This document shows positions 54,801 through 64,000 of a stretch of DNA of 64,000 bases, in pieces. Position 1 is the stretch's first letter. Every line of letters begins with the position of its first letter. Source of the DNA: Pomphorhynchus laevis (lineage: Eukaryota > Acanthocephala > Palaeacanthocephala > Echinorhynchida > Pomphorhynchidae); NCBI GenBank assembly GCA_012934845.2, contig WNNJ02001606.1:1-64000 (forward strand), given 5' to 3'. Below the pieces are notes generated by a model. That model did no database searches, was not told the DNA's origin, and worked only from the letters and a program-made list of their open reading frames with translations. A program made the translations under genes and the position numbers.

Positions 54801-55560
54801 CGAAATTTCCGTGTTCCAGATGGAGAGAGATGTTTCGCCGTTTTCCTCGCGACGGCGTTTTTTGATGCGGGCAGAAGAGAGTTGAAGGATTTCGGAAGGG
54901 GTGCTATCGGGGAAAATTAGAGTGGTTGAAAATGACATAAGTTTAAATCGTTGAGAGATGGCAGAGGACGCATGAGAGCGATGCTTGAAAATAATTTTGA
55001 GGAGAGGGGGTTGAGAAGGATTAAATTGAGAAGATTTGTTTAGGTGGATGAACGCGACAGGATAGATGTCGTTGAAAAAGGATGGTTTATTCGCAGGAAC
55101 AAGAGACAAGAAGATGGATCTGAAGGCGGAAACATCGTGGTCGAGGCGTGCTTGTAGAGATAAGAAGGTGAAAGGAGTGATATTAATGACGATAACGCAA
55201 CGATCGCGAGAAGAAAAGCATTTCCGTAAAGGATGACGAGTGAAGTGAGTGGGTGAGATCACTATAGGAGAGCTGGTAGTTGAAGATATGGCGGGAGTAG
55301 GTTTGACGACGGGATGCATAAAGGATAATGATAATAAAGAGGGTGGCAAGCGGTGTGAGGAAAGGGTATAAGTGGAAGGATCGTGAAGGTTGGCGGAGGT
55401 GATTTTGATTGATAGATGTAGGTTATTGAGAAACGACACAGGATGGACGGACCGGGGGTGTCGGGGAGTAAAGATGACATGGGGTAGGAAGTGTATATAA
55501 TGGCAATGTTGGTATGTGGAGAAAGGACATTGAAAACGACGGGGGCAGTTTGAGTTGACG
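51890..55560 (-). mobile_element. L2-like LINE, copy 2 (near full length, decayed)
   Basis: ORF1 remnant 55439-54690 (LQARLDHDVSAFRSIFLSL, FFNDIYPVAFIHLN, PPLLKIIFKH). Endonuclease start at 54772-54422 (FRFGILNNRYILHKSDLILN, LFTKQFIDLFSL) and end at about 54305-54000 (SLSISDSGLSDHFLVTLDL, an SDH box). A linker follows (LWHTFNSILSRPSSSCSINP). RT at 53198-52863 (HSTEIAFMNVYNDLIISCDK, FDIVDHSILFSRL) and at 52727-52067. The HSTE..A and D.VDHS.L signatures are those of the L2/CR1 lineage. The 3' end has the shared terminal sequence at 51890-51960. Local GC is higher than surroundings. Many stops and shifts. Confidence 0.8.
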
Positions 55561-55934
55561 TGTTGGATGTTGACGGTTAAGATAAATTGGCTAAAATATA
55601 ACGCAGCAAGGAATCAGTTGATAACGACAAACGACGAAAATCTTTCACAAATACGTCTAAAGAATGCCTTAAAGATTTCAACAAAGTTATAAAGATATGC
55701 AATTAAGGTTTTGACAATGTCGACATTGCATAGAGAGAAATTCTAAAATGTCATGTCAATATCCTGTAGAATACAAGATGATAATGAGGAATATTTTCAG
55801 GTATTCCCACAAAAATATTAACATTATATTATGCTAAATATATTTAATCTTTTTATAATTTCGCATGTCCTGAATTTCGTTCAAATATGAACGCGTGATG
55901 CCAGCTAGGTCGTCTATCTATATCATAATAAAAG

Positions 55935-56110
55935 GATTTATCTTTTACGTCGCAAATGCGTGCCGGCGCACGCTTACATGACTACGAAAGAAAGGAAAAA
56001 CGAAAATCCAAATCATGTGTCGAGAAGGTGGGAACGAAGGAGGTATTTGAATGTGATAAAGGAGGGAGCGCGGCAGTCGTCGCTCTCATCTTTATCATAT
56101 TCAAAATATA
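55935..56110 (-). mobile_element. L2-like LINE, solitary 3' end with terminal hairpin
   Basis: Repeats the family's 3' terminal block (ACGTCGCAAATGCGTGCCGG on the plus strand). It includes a foldback of 16-nt arms TTTGAATGTGATAAAG (56046 on) and CTTTATCATATTCAAA (56091 on) with one mismatch. No coding part is attached, so this is a very short 5'-truncated copy. Confidence 0.6.
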
Positions 56111-57270
56111 CCCTAAAAAATTATAGTAGATTAAGATTGGCAAACTTTTATGTTCGTACAATTAGGCATCGAAAATTATCAAAGCTAAAATGTTAAATGA
56201 CAATGGATAATTTAAATTTCACTATCCGATAGAAGGTAGTCAGATGTATTTACAACTAAATTTTCACAACTCTAGGTCATCTTTAAAGTGCATAACATTT
56301 CATTATATGACTATTTATGACTATATAAAAGATTGAAAAAACATATTTTCATAAAATGATAGGGCATTCTGTCTATAAGGATATAAGTGAAAATTTCTGA
56401 TTATTGAAAACTGATTACGCTGAAACACACAAACACATTACTATATACAGAGAAACAATACAAGATTAAGTCCTCTGAATAATTAATACCTGAATACAAT
56501 GAATTAAAGAATACTGAAATCAGTTTAATGTTTATCCTCATCCCATAACTATTACACCACGTCGCTCCTAGTTGTCCTAATAATGCACAAGTTCACGAGT
56601 GGACAATAGTGAACACTTCTAAATATAATGAACTGATTGCAAGGAGAATGACTAAAAGTAAGAAAATTACTAAAAGCAAAAAATGAAAGACGGCCAGTTA
56701 ACTGCAGATAAATCCAAATCATCAATTTCGAACAATGATCAATTTGAACGTCAAGAAGTGACATGTGATTCGAGAAATGCGGTGTTTAGATGGTTGTTGG
56801 GGTACCATCTGCAGTTTTCAAAGGATATTCTGGCAAGGAAGTTTACATGCGGTTTTTGAGCAGCATCGTTATCTACTGTGTCCACATCACTTCGGGCGGC
56901 CTTGGTCCAAGCTGATTCGTCTACGATTTTCGGATGTGATAATGGGAGCTCGCTCGATGATACAATGGTAAAAGATTCGGGTGTAATAGAATGTCAAGAA
57001 AATAATAATCAGCACAACGCATAAGTGGTACCTCTCGATGCGATTAAAATTTCCTCTACAATCGAGTTATCTTCAAACAAATTGGTGGTTAGCATTGGTA
57101 ATAAACTGACAGTGGATTCACTCAACAATGTGATTAACATCATTCCTGGGATACGTATCAATGGTATCAATTTTAGCGTTACATCATTGATACCATCTCG
57201 TACCTCGTTGATTCATGATCCGACAAATTCACTTGTTATGTTACAATCAAGTTTATCCAAACCAACTTCC
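56111..57270. other. Mostly unassigned DNA, possible ORF1 N-terminus of an L2-like LINE
   Basis: 56111-56690 shows nothing recognisable. 56690-57280 (plus) has an open-ended stretch including AIKISSTIELSSNKLVVSIG and IPSRTSLIHDPTNSL. By position it could be the first part of ORF1 of the plus-strand L2-like copy that follows. I do not recognise the protein. Confidence 0.35.
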
Positions 57271-57900
57271 CAGAAATGAACAGTGTAATCTCTCCTTTCC
57301 TACTTTCTCTCATCACCCCTTAAACCACGACTAATTATCTGTAGATTACATCCATCTATAAGACTCTTCTCTCACCAATTTACTTCTAATAATATAACTA
57401 CATCACATCATATAAAAATTTCCACTTTGCTATCCAACCTTTTAAATGAATGAAACTACATAATGCACAACAATCACGTTATGGTCTTATTTCACCTGTC
57501 AAATCAAAAGCAGGCACATTCCTGCTTTTCAGTTTAACACTCCACTTTTTCTATACTCATCACCCTCCACTACTTCATTCACAACTGTGCCAACACGTAT
57601 TTCCTATTCTTCTGTTGCTCATAAACGTCATGCTTCTCGCGATCGTTGCATCATTTTGAAATATATACCTCTTTCTGATCAATTACAATCTCGCCTTGAT
57701 CTACATGCTAACGGCTTTCGCTTCATTTTTAAACTTCTAGCTCATGTAAACAACCCGCAGTATTAAATGAAATCAAACAATTATCTCTCTTTCGTTAAAA
57801 ATTCCTTTATAGTTATACCACCTACCCTCATTTATTCAAGGTTGTCTTAAAAGATCACATTAATATGATTTTATTAACAAAACAAACGATAACTACCTAA
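57271..57900 (+). mobile_element. L2-like LINE, plus-strand copy, ORF1 part
   Basis: Broken frame reading HASRDRCIILKYIPLSDQLQ then SRLDLHANGFRFIFKLL. It matches the SSRDRCVIVINITPFTFL / ARLDHDVSAFRSIF part of copy 2 ORF1. The same copy probably continues at 59585-59830 after an inserted LINE-J. Confidence 0.6.
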
Positions 57901-57959
57901 CTATCATAAATAAACAAGAGCACAATTAGAGTAATGAAAACATTAAAAACTATTCTGTT

Positions 57960-59470
57960 GACGAATTACTTCAATCTTTCTTCATCAACTATTACGGCCT
58001 CAGGACCAGATGGATCTGAGTTCCCTCGGCCGCACCAGCACGCTGCCTTTCGACTGAATAATTCAGGGTCTCTTCCCTCTAAGAGTCCAGTCGAGGCGGA
58101 TTATAGTCGGTAAACACGAGATGAGGAGCTTAAGGAACCTTAGTCTTTGATCTGGAGGACGTTCTCTAGAATAGATAACAAATCCTGACATAGTCCAAGT
58201 ACCCCAAAGGCATACTTGGGTTTTCCCATTCAATGACATATGCTGGGCTCGTTTCAGAGCTCACCTAGCTCTCTTTAGGATACGTTTAAGTATCCAGGTC
58301 ATCTTTTGCCGACCAATTCACCGTAACAGTGAACCCCATACATTTAACTCGACTCATAATAGTGGTTGATGCTGCTGCAATGGAGGAGAATGTAGACAGT
58401 GCTAGTTCCTTCAGTTTCCTTTTTGTCACATGGGCGCCATGAAAGACTACCACCTGAGATTTGTTGGAGTTTAAAACAATATTGGATGGGGATAGCTGGT
58501 CTTTTAATTTTAAAAAGAAGCGGCTGATGTCGATACTACATCTTTACACCTGTGTCCAGAAAACACGGCCGTGGTATCATCAGCGCATATCACTAGATGT
58601 TGATCACGTTTAAATGCTTTAAAGAGACTATGGAGGCAGCAAGATATAAGATAGGAGAAAGTGGGGAACCTTGAGGCATACCTGTACTAGGGTATAACTG
58701 ACGTGCATCATGGTCATCTTCATTAGAGAACCGCTTGGTGAACAGCAAAATCTCCACCCTATTAAAAATTCTCGCTGGCAACTCAAGGGACCAGAGAGAG
58801 GAGATAACGAAGGGAATGGAGATTCTGTCAAATGCAGCAGAAAAAAGTGCAAGCGCTTTTTCGTAGATGGATATGATGGAATTTTAAATCGAAATGGGCC
58901 GCAGGTCTTTGGACATGTGACCGGATTATGCTTAAGGAAAATATTCTACGGCTAATGTTGATGCCAGCAATATCGGATGGTGTCGCTAACAGCATTGTGA
59001 CGGCCACTTATCTTATTTGATCGGCTGTCAAAAGCTAACAAACCCGAGAGGAGAGTAGAACGACGTTTTTGGAGTTGCCCGGAAATGGGCCTCAGAAGTT
59101 GAGGGTATATGTAATGGATAGATCCCTGCTCCTGAAGTCACCCCAAGACTTAACTGGATGGGGATAAAACATCGGTCCATAGTTGTGTTTGGCTATACCA
59201 ATCCACCCCAACGCTCTCCCCATTCAGCAGACAAATTTCTCCTTGAATATCTTCCAGAAGGAAGCCTGAGATGGATTACGACTAATAATACTCGTCCTGC
59301 ACCTACTCCGCTGGAGCCTATATCTAGAACTCCAGTATTCATTCGAAAGAACCTGGCTGAAGGAAGCAGAGAGATTGGGATTAAAAGATCGCTTCAAATC
59401 ATCCTCCATTCTGTCCAGACGCTTTGTACTATTATTTTTCCGGAACTATATAATGCTTCCTGATCGCTTC
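57960..59470 (-). mobile_element. LINE-J copy D, 5'-truncated and decayed
   Basis: 3' half of the family: C-terminal ORF2 similarity at 58080-58480, then the RT with GMPQGSPLSPILYLAAS (58781-58593 frame), then the linker region to 59470. Lower similarity to copies A-C than these have to each other. It ends near 57990 at the same GGCCTCAGG point as copies A and C and splits an L2-like copy. Confidence 0.75.
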
Positions 59471-59584
59471 CATCTGACATTACCAACCTCGCATATGCTT
59501 GTGATGAAAAACTTACTCGTGAACGTTACTTGAATTTTTTCTAAAAATCAAACAGATTGTTGGAAATTTTCATGTCGTCTAACT

Positions 59585-59830
59585 ACTTCCCAAAATTCGA
59601 TAGACATTACTTTCTCCTCCTAGTCTTCTTTGACAATCTCTATATTCAATATCGGTTTCGTAAATATCTGTTCCATCGCGAATAAAAGTGATTTAGTACT
59701 TGACCTCTTTTCTCAACAGTTTTTGGATCTATTTTGTCTCACTGAATCTTGGCTTCTTGATCGTAGTGACATAATGGTTCGACGCCTACGTCTTTCGATT
59801 ATTCTGTCATATAAATTGAAATTTATTTTG
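59585..59830 (+). mobile_element. L2-like LINE, plus-strand copy, endonuclease start
   Basis: Frame reads FNIGFVNICSIANKSDLVLD then LFSQQFLDLFCLTESWLLDR, the start of an L2-type endonuclease, matching copy 2 (FRFGILNNRYILHKSDLILN). It lies on the far side of LINE-J copy D from the ORF1 part at 57271-57900. Confidence 0.65.
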
Positions 59831-62800
59831 AGTGGAAAATGCGCGCAGACGGTGCGCTTACAAGGCAACTAAGAATGACAAAAAAATTATTAAACTTCTA
59901 AAAAATAATCCCTCAGATAAATTCTGAATAATATGAACACGAAAGTAGAGCAGAGGTACGAAAAGAGCAAATTCTAAGCAAGAGGAGTAGCAACAGGAAA
60001 AGAACGGAGGCAGTAATTTATCGAATATTTTGAAGTGTGGAGGAGAAGGAAATGGAATGATCTTAAGGATAAAGAAGTAGTACGAGATTCATCAAGATAT
60101 GGAAAATATAAGTATGTAGAGGAAATTGCGATGAAGAACACGATGGGTCAGGAGAATCGAACGAAATTGGACACAATGAATAATTGTAGGATGTCAGGAA
60201 AGTTTAAAAAGGTGTTGAGATAAGTGGACAAAACGGTGGAAACGGAGAACGCGATTTGCTGAGTTTACAATACATTGAAAAGGTTTGAGAGTAGTTTTGG
60301 GAAATTTGGAGAAGAGGCTAAGGCAATAATCGATTCGAAAAAAAAACGGATAAAAGGTTAGGCAGGAGCTTAAATCGATAAACCTACGAATACGGGGAAT
60401 ATCACGGAGAAAATGGTTGTAAAACAAGGAAATCAAGGAATACCATAACACTAACGATATGAAGAATAGTTGATTAGAGATATACGGTAGGTGTAGTAAT
60501 GTTGATGTGAGAGGGAATTATCCACATTATTTTAGACTTTGCAGGATTGAGTGATAGGAGAAGTGAATAAAGGTGATAAGAAACATAAGAGGCAAGCGGA
60601 TGATGTGAATGTAATGCCATAGATTTAAGAGGAGGGTAGATAAGAGTAGAGGATAATGTCCTCAACAGATTGCATATTATGAAAATTGTGTGTTCTGGTT
60701 ATTGAAGAGAGATCACAGAGTAGGATGGAGAAATAACGGGACCTAGTACCGAGCCTTGAGTAAAATGTGATGGAGAGAATACTGTTAAGATACAGAAGCT
60801 GAATGATCACTTAAAGAACGGTCAGTCAGATAAGAAGAAAATCACACTACAGTTTAGTTAGAGAATCCATAGTAATTACGGAACCGATAGAGAAGAATAT
60901 AATGATTGGCGATGTCGAATGCAGATGAGATATCAAGAGAAATTATGAAGATACAAAGTTTTTCCTCTCGTGATTGTAGAAATCACCAATGACTGTGATA
61001 CGCTGGTTCTGTGGAATGATAAGAACGAAAAGCAGATTGAAACGGGGGATAAATTTGACGATAGAAAATATGTATTAACCTGATTCAGCATAATACGTTT
61101 GAAGAGATTTGATAAGGTTGGGAGAAGATATATAGGAATATAGGAGGACCGAAGTGAACTGTTGAGAGATTGTTTTTTTAAGTGGACGAACAATAACAGA
61201 TTTTCAGTTTCACGGAAAAGTGCCTCGGCAAATATAAGGGTTGAATAAGGTTGTCAAAATCGGAAATACTGAATGACAAATTAGCTAAAGTAAGTACATA
61301 GGAAAAAGCTCGGCAGTAGATTTTTTAGGCAATGAACGAAGAACTTTTGAAACTTCGTTAGAAGAAATGAGAAGTAGATAGAAGGGTTCAGGAAGAGAGA
61401 ATTGTATTGAATAAGTCGATGATTGGAAAGTTGGAGGGATATATGATAAAGTGTAAGTATATTTAGATTGAAGATAAAAGGAAAACAAGTTTGGATCGAT
61501 GTTACTATGTGTTGAAGAACGTGAGAGGAGTGAGTTTAATGTGTGCCAAGTAGACTTTGGGTCCGAAGAAGTGAGTTTATTCTGCCAGAAGAGTTTGCAT
61601 TTACTTCGTATGATAGAGTAATATGAACGACGAATATTAAGGTAGTCATCACGATACTCGGAGACAGAAGTAGAACTTCCTTTGAGGAAACGGAGATAGA
61701 TGCGAAAAGCGTGACGCATGAGACGCTTAGAAATAACACAGTCAAGATCAAACCATGGTATGCGTCGAGAACGCTTATCAGCGTGGGATCAGCGAGATAA
61801 GATGTGATTGAGAATTGTTGTGAGCTCAGAATCAAATAGAGATAATATAAAATCGACGGAAAGGGAAGGCGATCTAGGCTACACAATGTCTGAGACATTA
61901 AGCATGTGTAGAGAAACTAAACGATGTTGCAATGATATCATGGGCACCGCCAAGTATAAAAGTCATCGATAAGTCCCGTTCTCAATCATCTGATCGTGTT
62001 TCATCAAGTAATCATGGTGGCCTCATCGCTCTCTCGTTTTTATCTGCATCTTCATCGTTGAACTGTTTCTTTGGTCCCACAAACCTTTGGACTTCTTGCT
62101 TTTAATATTTCGGTATGCTTATCCTCGCTGAATATGTATTGTATATGTATCGTCCTGGATATAGTTCTCCATCTAATACTTTCTTTGCTGAACTATCTGA
62201 TCTGCTCTCACATATCTAGCTCTTCTCAACTCCTATTGCAATAAGCAATTTCAACATTCATTTGTATCGTCTTCGGCTTCTTGATACCCAAAAAATTATC
62301 ACCGCTTTTCACGATTGTAAATATTCTATCATGTCTTCGCTACCCACTCTTACCCCACTTTTGTCTCGGAGGAAACTGAAATAGAATATTGTTTTAGGGA
62401 ACGGATAATGAAGTATGTGTTGAGAAACTGACGGATTTGTAATGATATCAAGAGTACCGTCAAGTAAATTGAGATTATTGTCGGAAAGAATGTTTACAAT
62501 TTGATGGAATTTGAATGGGAAGGGCGGTCCAAGCGAATGCTGAAATCACCTAGTACAAACAGTGGGAGTGCCGAAAGTAAACAATAAGAAAGAAGATCTG
62601 CTAGTTTATCGCAGAGCATGGAGGAAGGATGGGATGATCTTGGACGATATATGATGGCGAGATTAGTGAAAAATGGATGGGACGATCTACATATAAGTAA
62701 TTCAAAAGATTTGGTTGCTAGAAAACAATCAAATTTTATGAGATTTCACGGAGAGCGGCAAAGGCGATAATCCTACCATAATTCAACGTGGATGTTGATA

Positions 62801-63730
62801 ACGCATTATTGGAATATCTTGCAGAATCAACGATATATACTCTTGTTGAACGTAGACAACGGATAGTAAGATCACAATTGGTATACTCAGATTCAGATAT
62901 ACAGCAAATGTCAAGCTATTGTTGGGCATATGTGTTGAGAAGGTCAGTTTTATTTTGGATTGAACGGATGTTGAGTAGACCAATGCTATACGAGCGATAA
63001 TCGGAATTACATGGATACGGGTCGAAGAGAAGAAATTTGTGGCCATTTAATTTTCGGATGATTGTGAATAACGCGAAAATTCCTATTTCCATTTCTTATT
63101 GTAAGGTAAGATTATCCTTTAATTTCACGAGACGTGTTTCTTCATGAGCAAAAAGCTGGGTGATTCAGACGGGACCGATCAGGAAATATGCGACAATTAG
63201 ATGATGATGAGATGAGTTTAAAACGTCGGGAGATGATCGACACTGCTTGAGTATGATCATTGAGAACCACCTTTAAGAGTGGAGGACGAGCTGAGTTTGA
63301 AGCAAATACGCTTGATGTATGACGATGTATAGAAATTAGCGAAATGCCATTGAAGATATATGGATTATCATCATGTAGAATTATCGAAAGGAGAGATCGA
63401 AACGCAGATACATCAGCATCGAGACGGATTTGAGCGGAAGAGGAGTAGTAGATCTCGACTTTCGATATTATAATGTATCTATTACGTGAGGGGTAATCGT
63501 TTTCGTTGATAATCTGTAGGATTGGCCTAAGTAGGCTTAAATATTCTGGTTGCAGACGAAAGAAGATTACGAGTTAGATAGGAATAATTGGACGAGTGCA
63601 TTGGCAAAATAATACCGCTACAAGTAATGACGAATGAAGTGTATGAGTTGGATAGGAATAATTTGATGAGTGCATTGGCGAAATAATACCGCTACAAGTA
63701 ATGTCACATCATTATTGGGAAAATTTGCCT
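59831..63730 (-). mobile_element. L2-like LINE, copy 3 (near full length, with an inverted insert)
   Basis: ORF1 at about 63480-63140 (IRLDADVSAFRSLLSIIL, PPLLKVVLNDHTQAVS). Endonuclease at about 62760-62400 (IYRPRSSHPSSMLCDKLADL, LGDFSIRLDRP). Linker at 61898-61285 (DYLNIRRSYYSIIRSKCKLF, WHTLNSLLSRSS). RT remnants at 61193-60194 (NSANRVLRFHRFVH). The 3' terminal block is at about 59835-59880. The 5' region has a 74-bp-period tandem duplication (63571-63629 and 63645-63703). A plus-strand endonuclease piece interrupts it at 61905-62395. Many stops. Confidence 0.75.
61905..62395 (+). mobile_element. Inverted L2-like endonuclease fragment inside copy 3
   Basis: Plus-strand frames read HGGLIALSFLSASSSLNCFF, YRPGYSSPSNTFFAELSDLL and ISNFNIHLYRLRLLDTQKII, an L2-type endonuclease middle part. 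The host copy carries the equivalent part on the minus strand just to the right (62760-62400). This is therefore a second copy inserted or inverted, not the missing part of the host. Confidence 0.6.
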
Positions 63731-64000
63731 ATCTGAGGAAATACTTTGCATCTTCGAGTCCACTAGATTGGAATACAGAGCTGAACTAATCCAGCTGAAT
63801 TATATGATCATTTTTAATAGTCTAGAATTTTTTGTAATTAATACATTGAGATACTTCTACTTTACTCATTGAACGTATTTCAACGTTCTTATCCGCAGCA
63901 ACCAAGGTAAATGAGGTGAACACTATGAAGACAACAGATGTTGTTTATTCATATGTCAGCATTATTGCGAACGACATCTAAATTTTGAGAGTATTGGCCA
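63731..64000. other. Right edge, no feature recognised
   Basis: AT-rich sequence without frame or repeat recognised. Confidence 0.4.

Noticed and set aside
56765-56971. 68-codon frame as a host gene
   Set aside because: No recognisable domain, surrounded by LINE relics, and the frame is short in DNA of higher GC. More likely part of a decayed LINE.

Overview
This is an AT-rich piece of an invertebrate animal genome. It holds one recognisable host gene in a dense accumulation of retroelements. The animal assignment rests on a CABIN1-type HIRA-complex gene and on the mix of non-LTR, Penelope-like and Ty3/gypsy elements. An RTE-type LINE has a C-terminus worded like nematode copies, but the phylum cannot be fixed from sequence alone. 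No tRNA, rRNA or CRISPR array was seen.

Layout. 1-9.2 kb: Penelope-like elements (PLEs), one interrupted by a full-length LINE ('LINE-J'), with a ribozyme-bearing array at 0.9-1.6 kb. 9.2-13.6 kb: non-coding DNA with dispersed and inverted repeats, a 5'-truncated RTE LINE and an unidentified GC-rich insert. 13.6-17.7 kb: more PLE pieces with foldbacks, and a second ribozyme array. 18-21.85 kb: a complete LINE-J copy with an 11-bp target duplication. 22.8-28.16 kb: the CABIN1-like gene as one uninterrupted 1783-codon frame. 28.5-41 kb: PLE, LINE-J, CR1-like and L2-like relics. 40.95-44.78 kb: a nearly whole Ty3/gypsy element with 71-bp terminal repeats. 45-52 kb: CR1-like LINEs and a decayed LTR-type fossil. 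52-64 kb: L2-like LINE copies in both orientations, one split by a LINE-J copy.

The most unusual content is a set of short RNA motifs in tandem units of about 347-380 bp, bounded by (TA)n tracts. Six copies of three diverged families carry every conserved hammerhead-ribozyme core element (CTGANGA, GAAA, GTC). All three core helices are supported by compensatory changes between families. The three core strands, however, occur in an order that no circular permutation of a hammerhead gives: stem II'-GAAA-III, then I-CTGANGA-II, then III'-GTC-I'. The linkers look too short for one molecule to fold into its own core, so I infer an antiparallel dimer with two active sites. The same DNA also has conventional type I hammerheads at PLE ends.

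How the parts relate: the PLEs (reverse transcriptase plus GIY-YIG nuclease, with terminal hammerheads) are plausible helpers for the ribozyme-bearing units. Both sit against (TA)n tracts and both show inverted junctions. The LINEs and the gypsy element are independent insertions, often nested. Nothing suggests that the mobile elements act together with the CABIN1-like gene.
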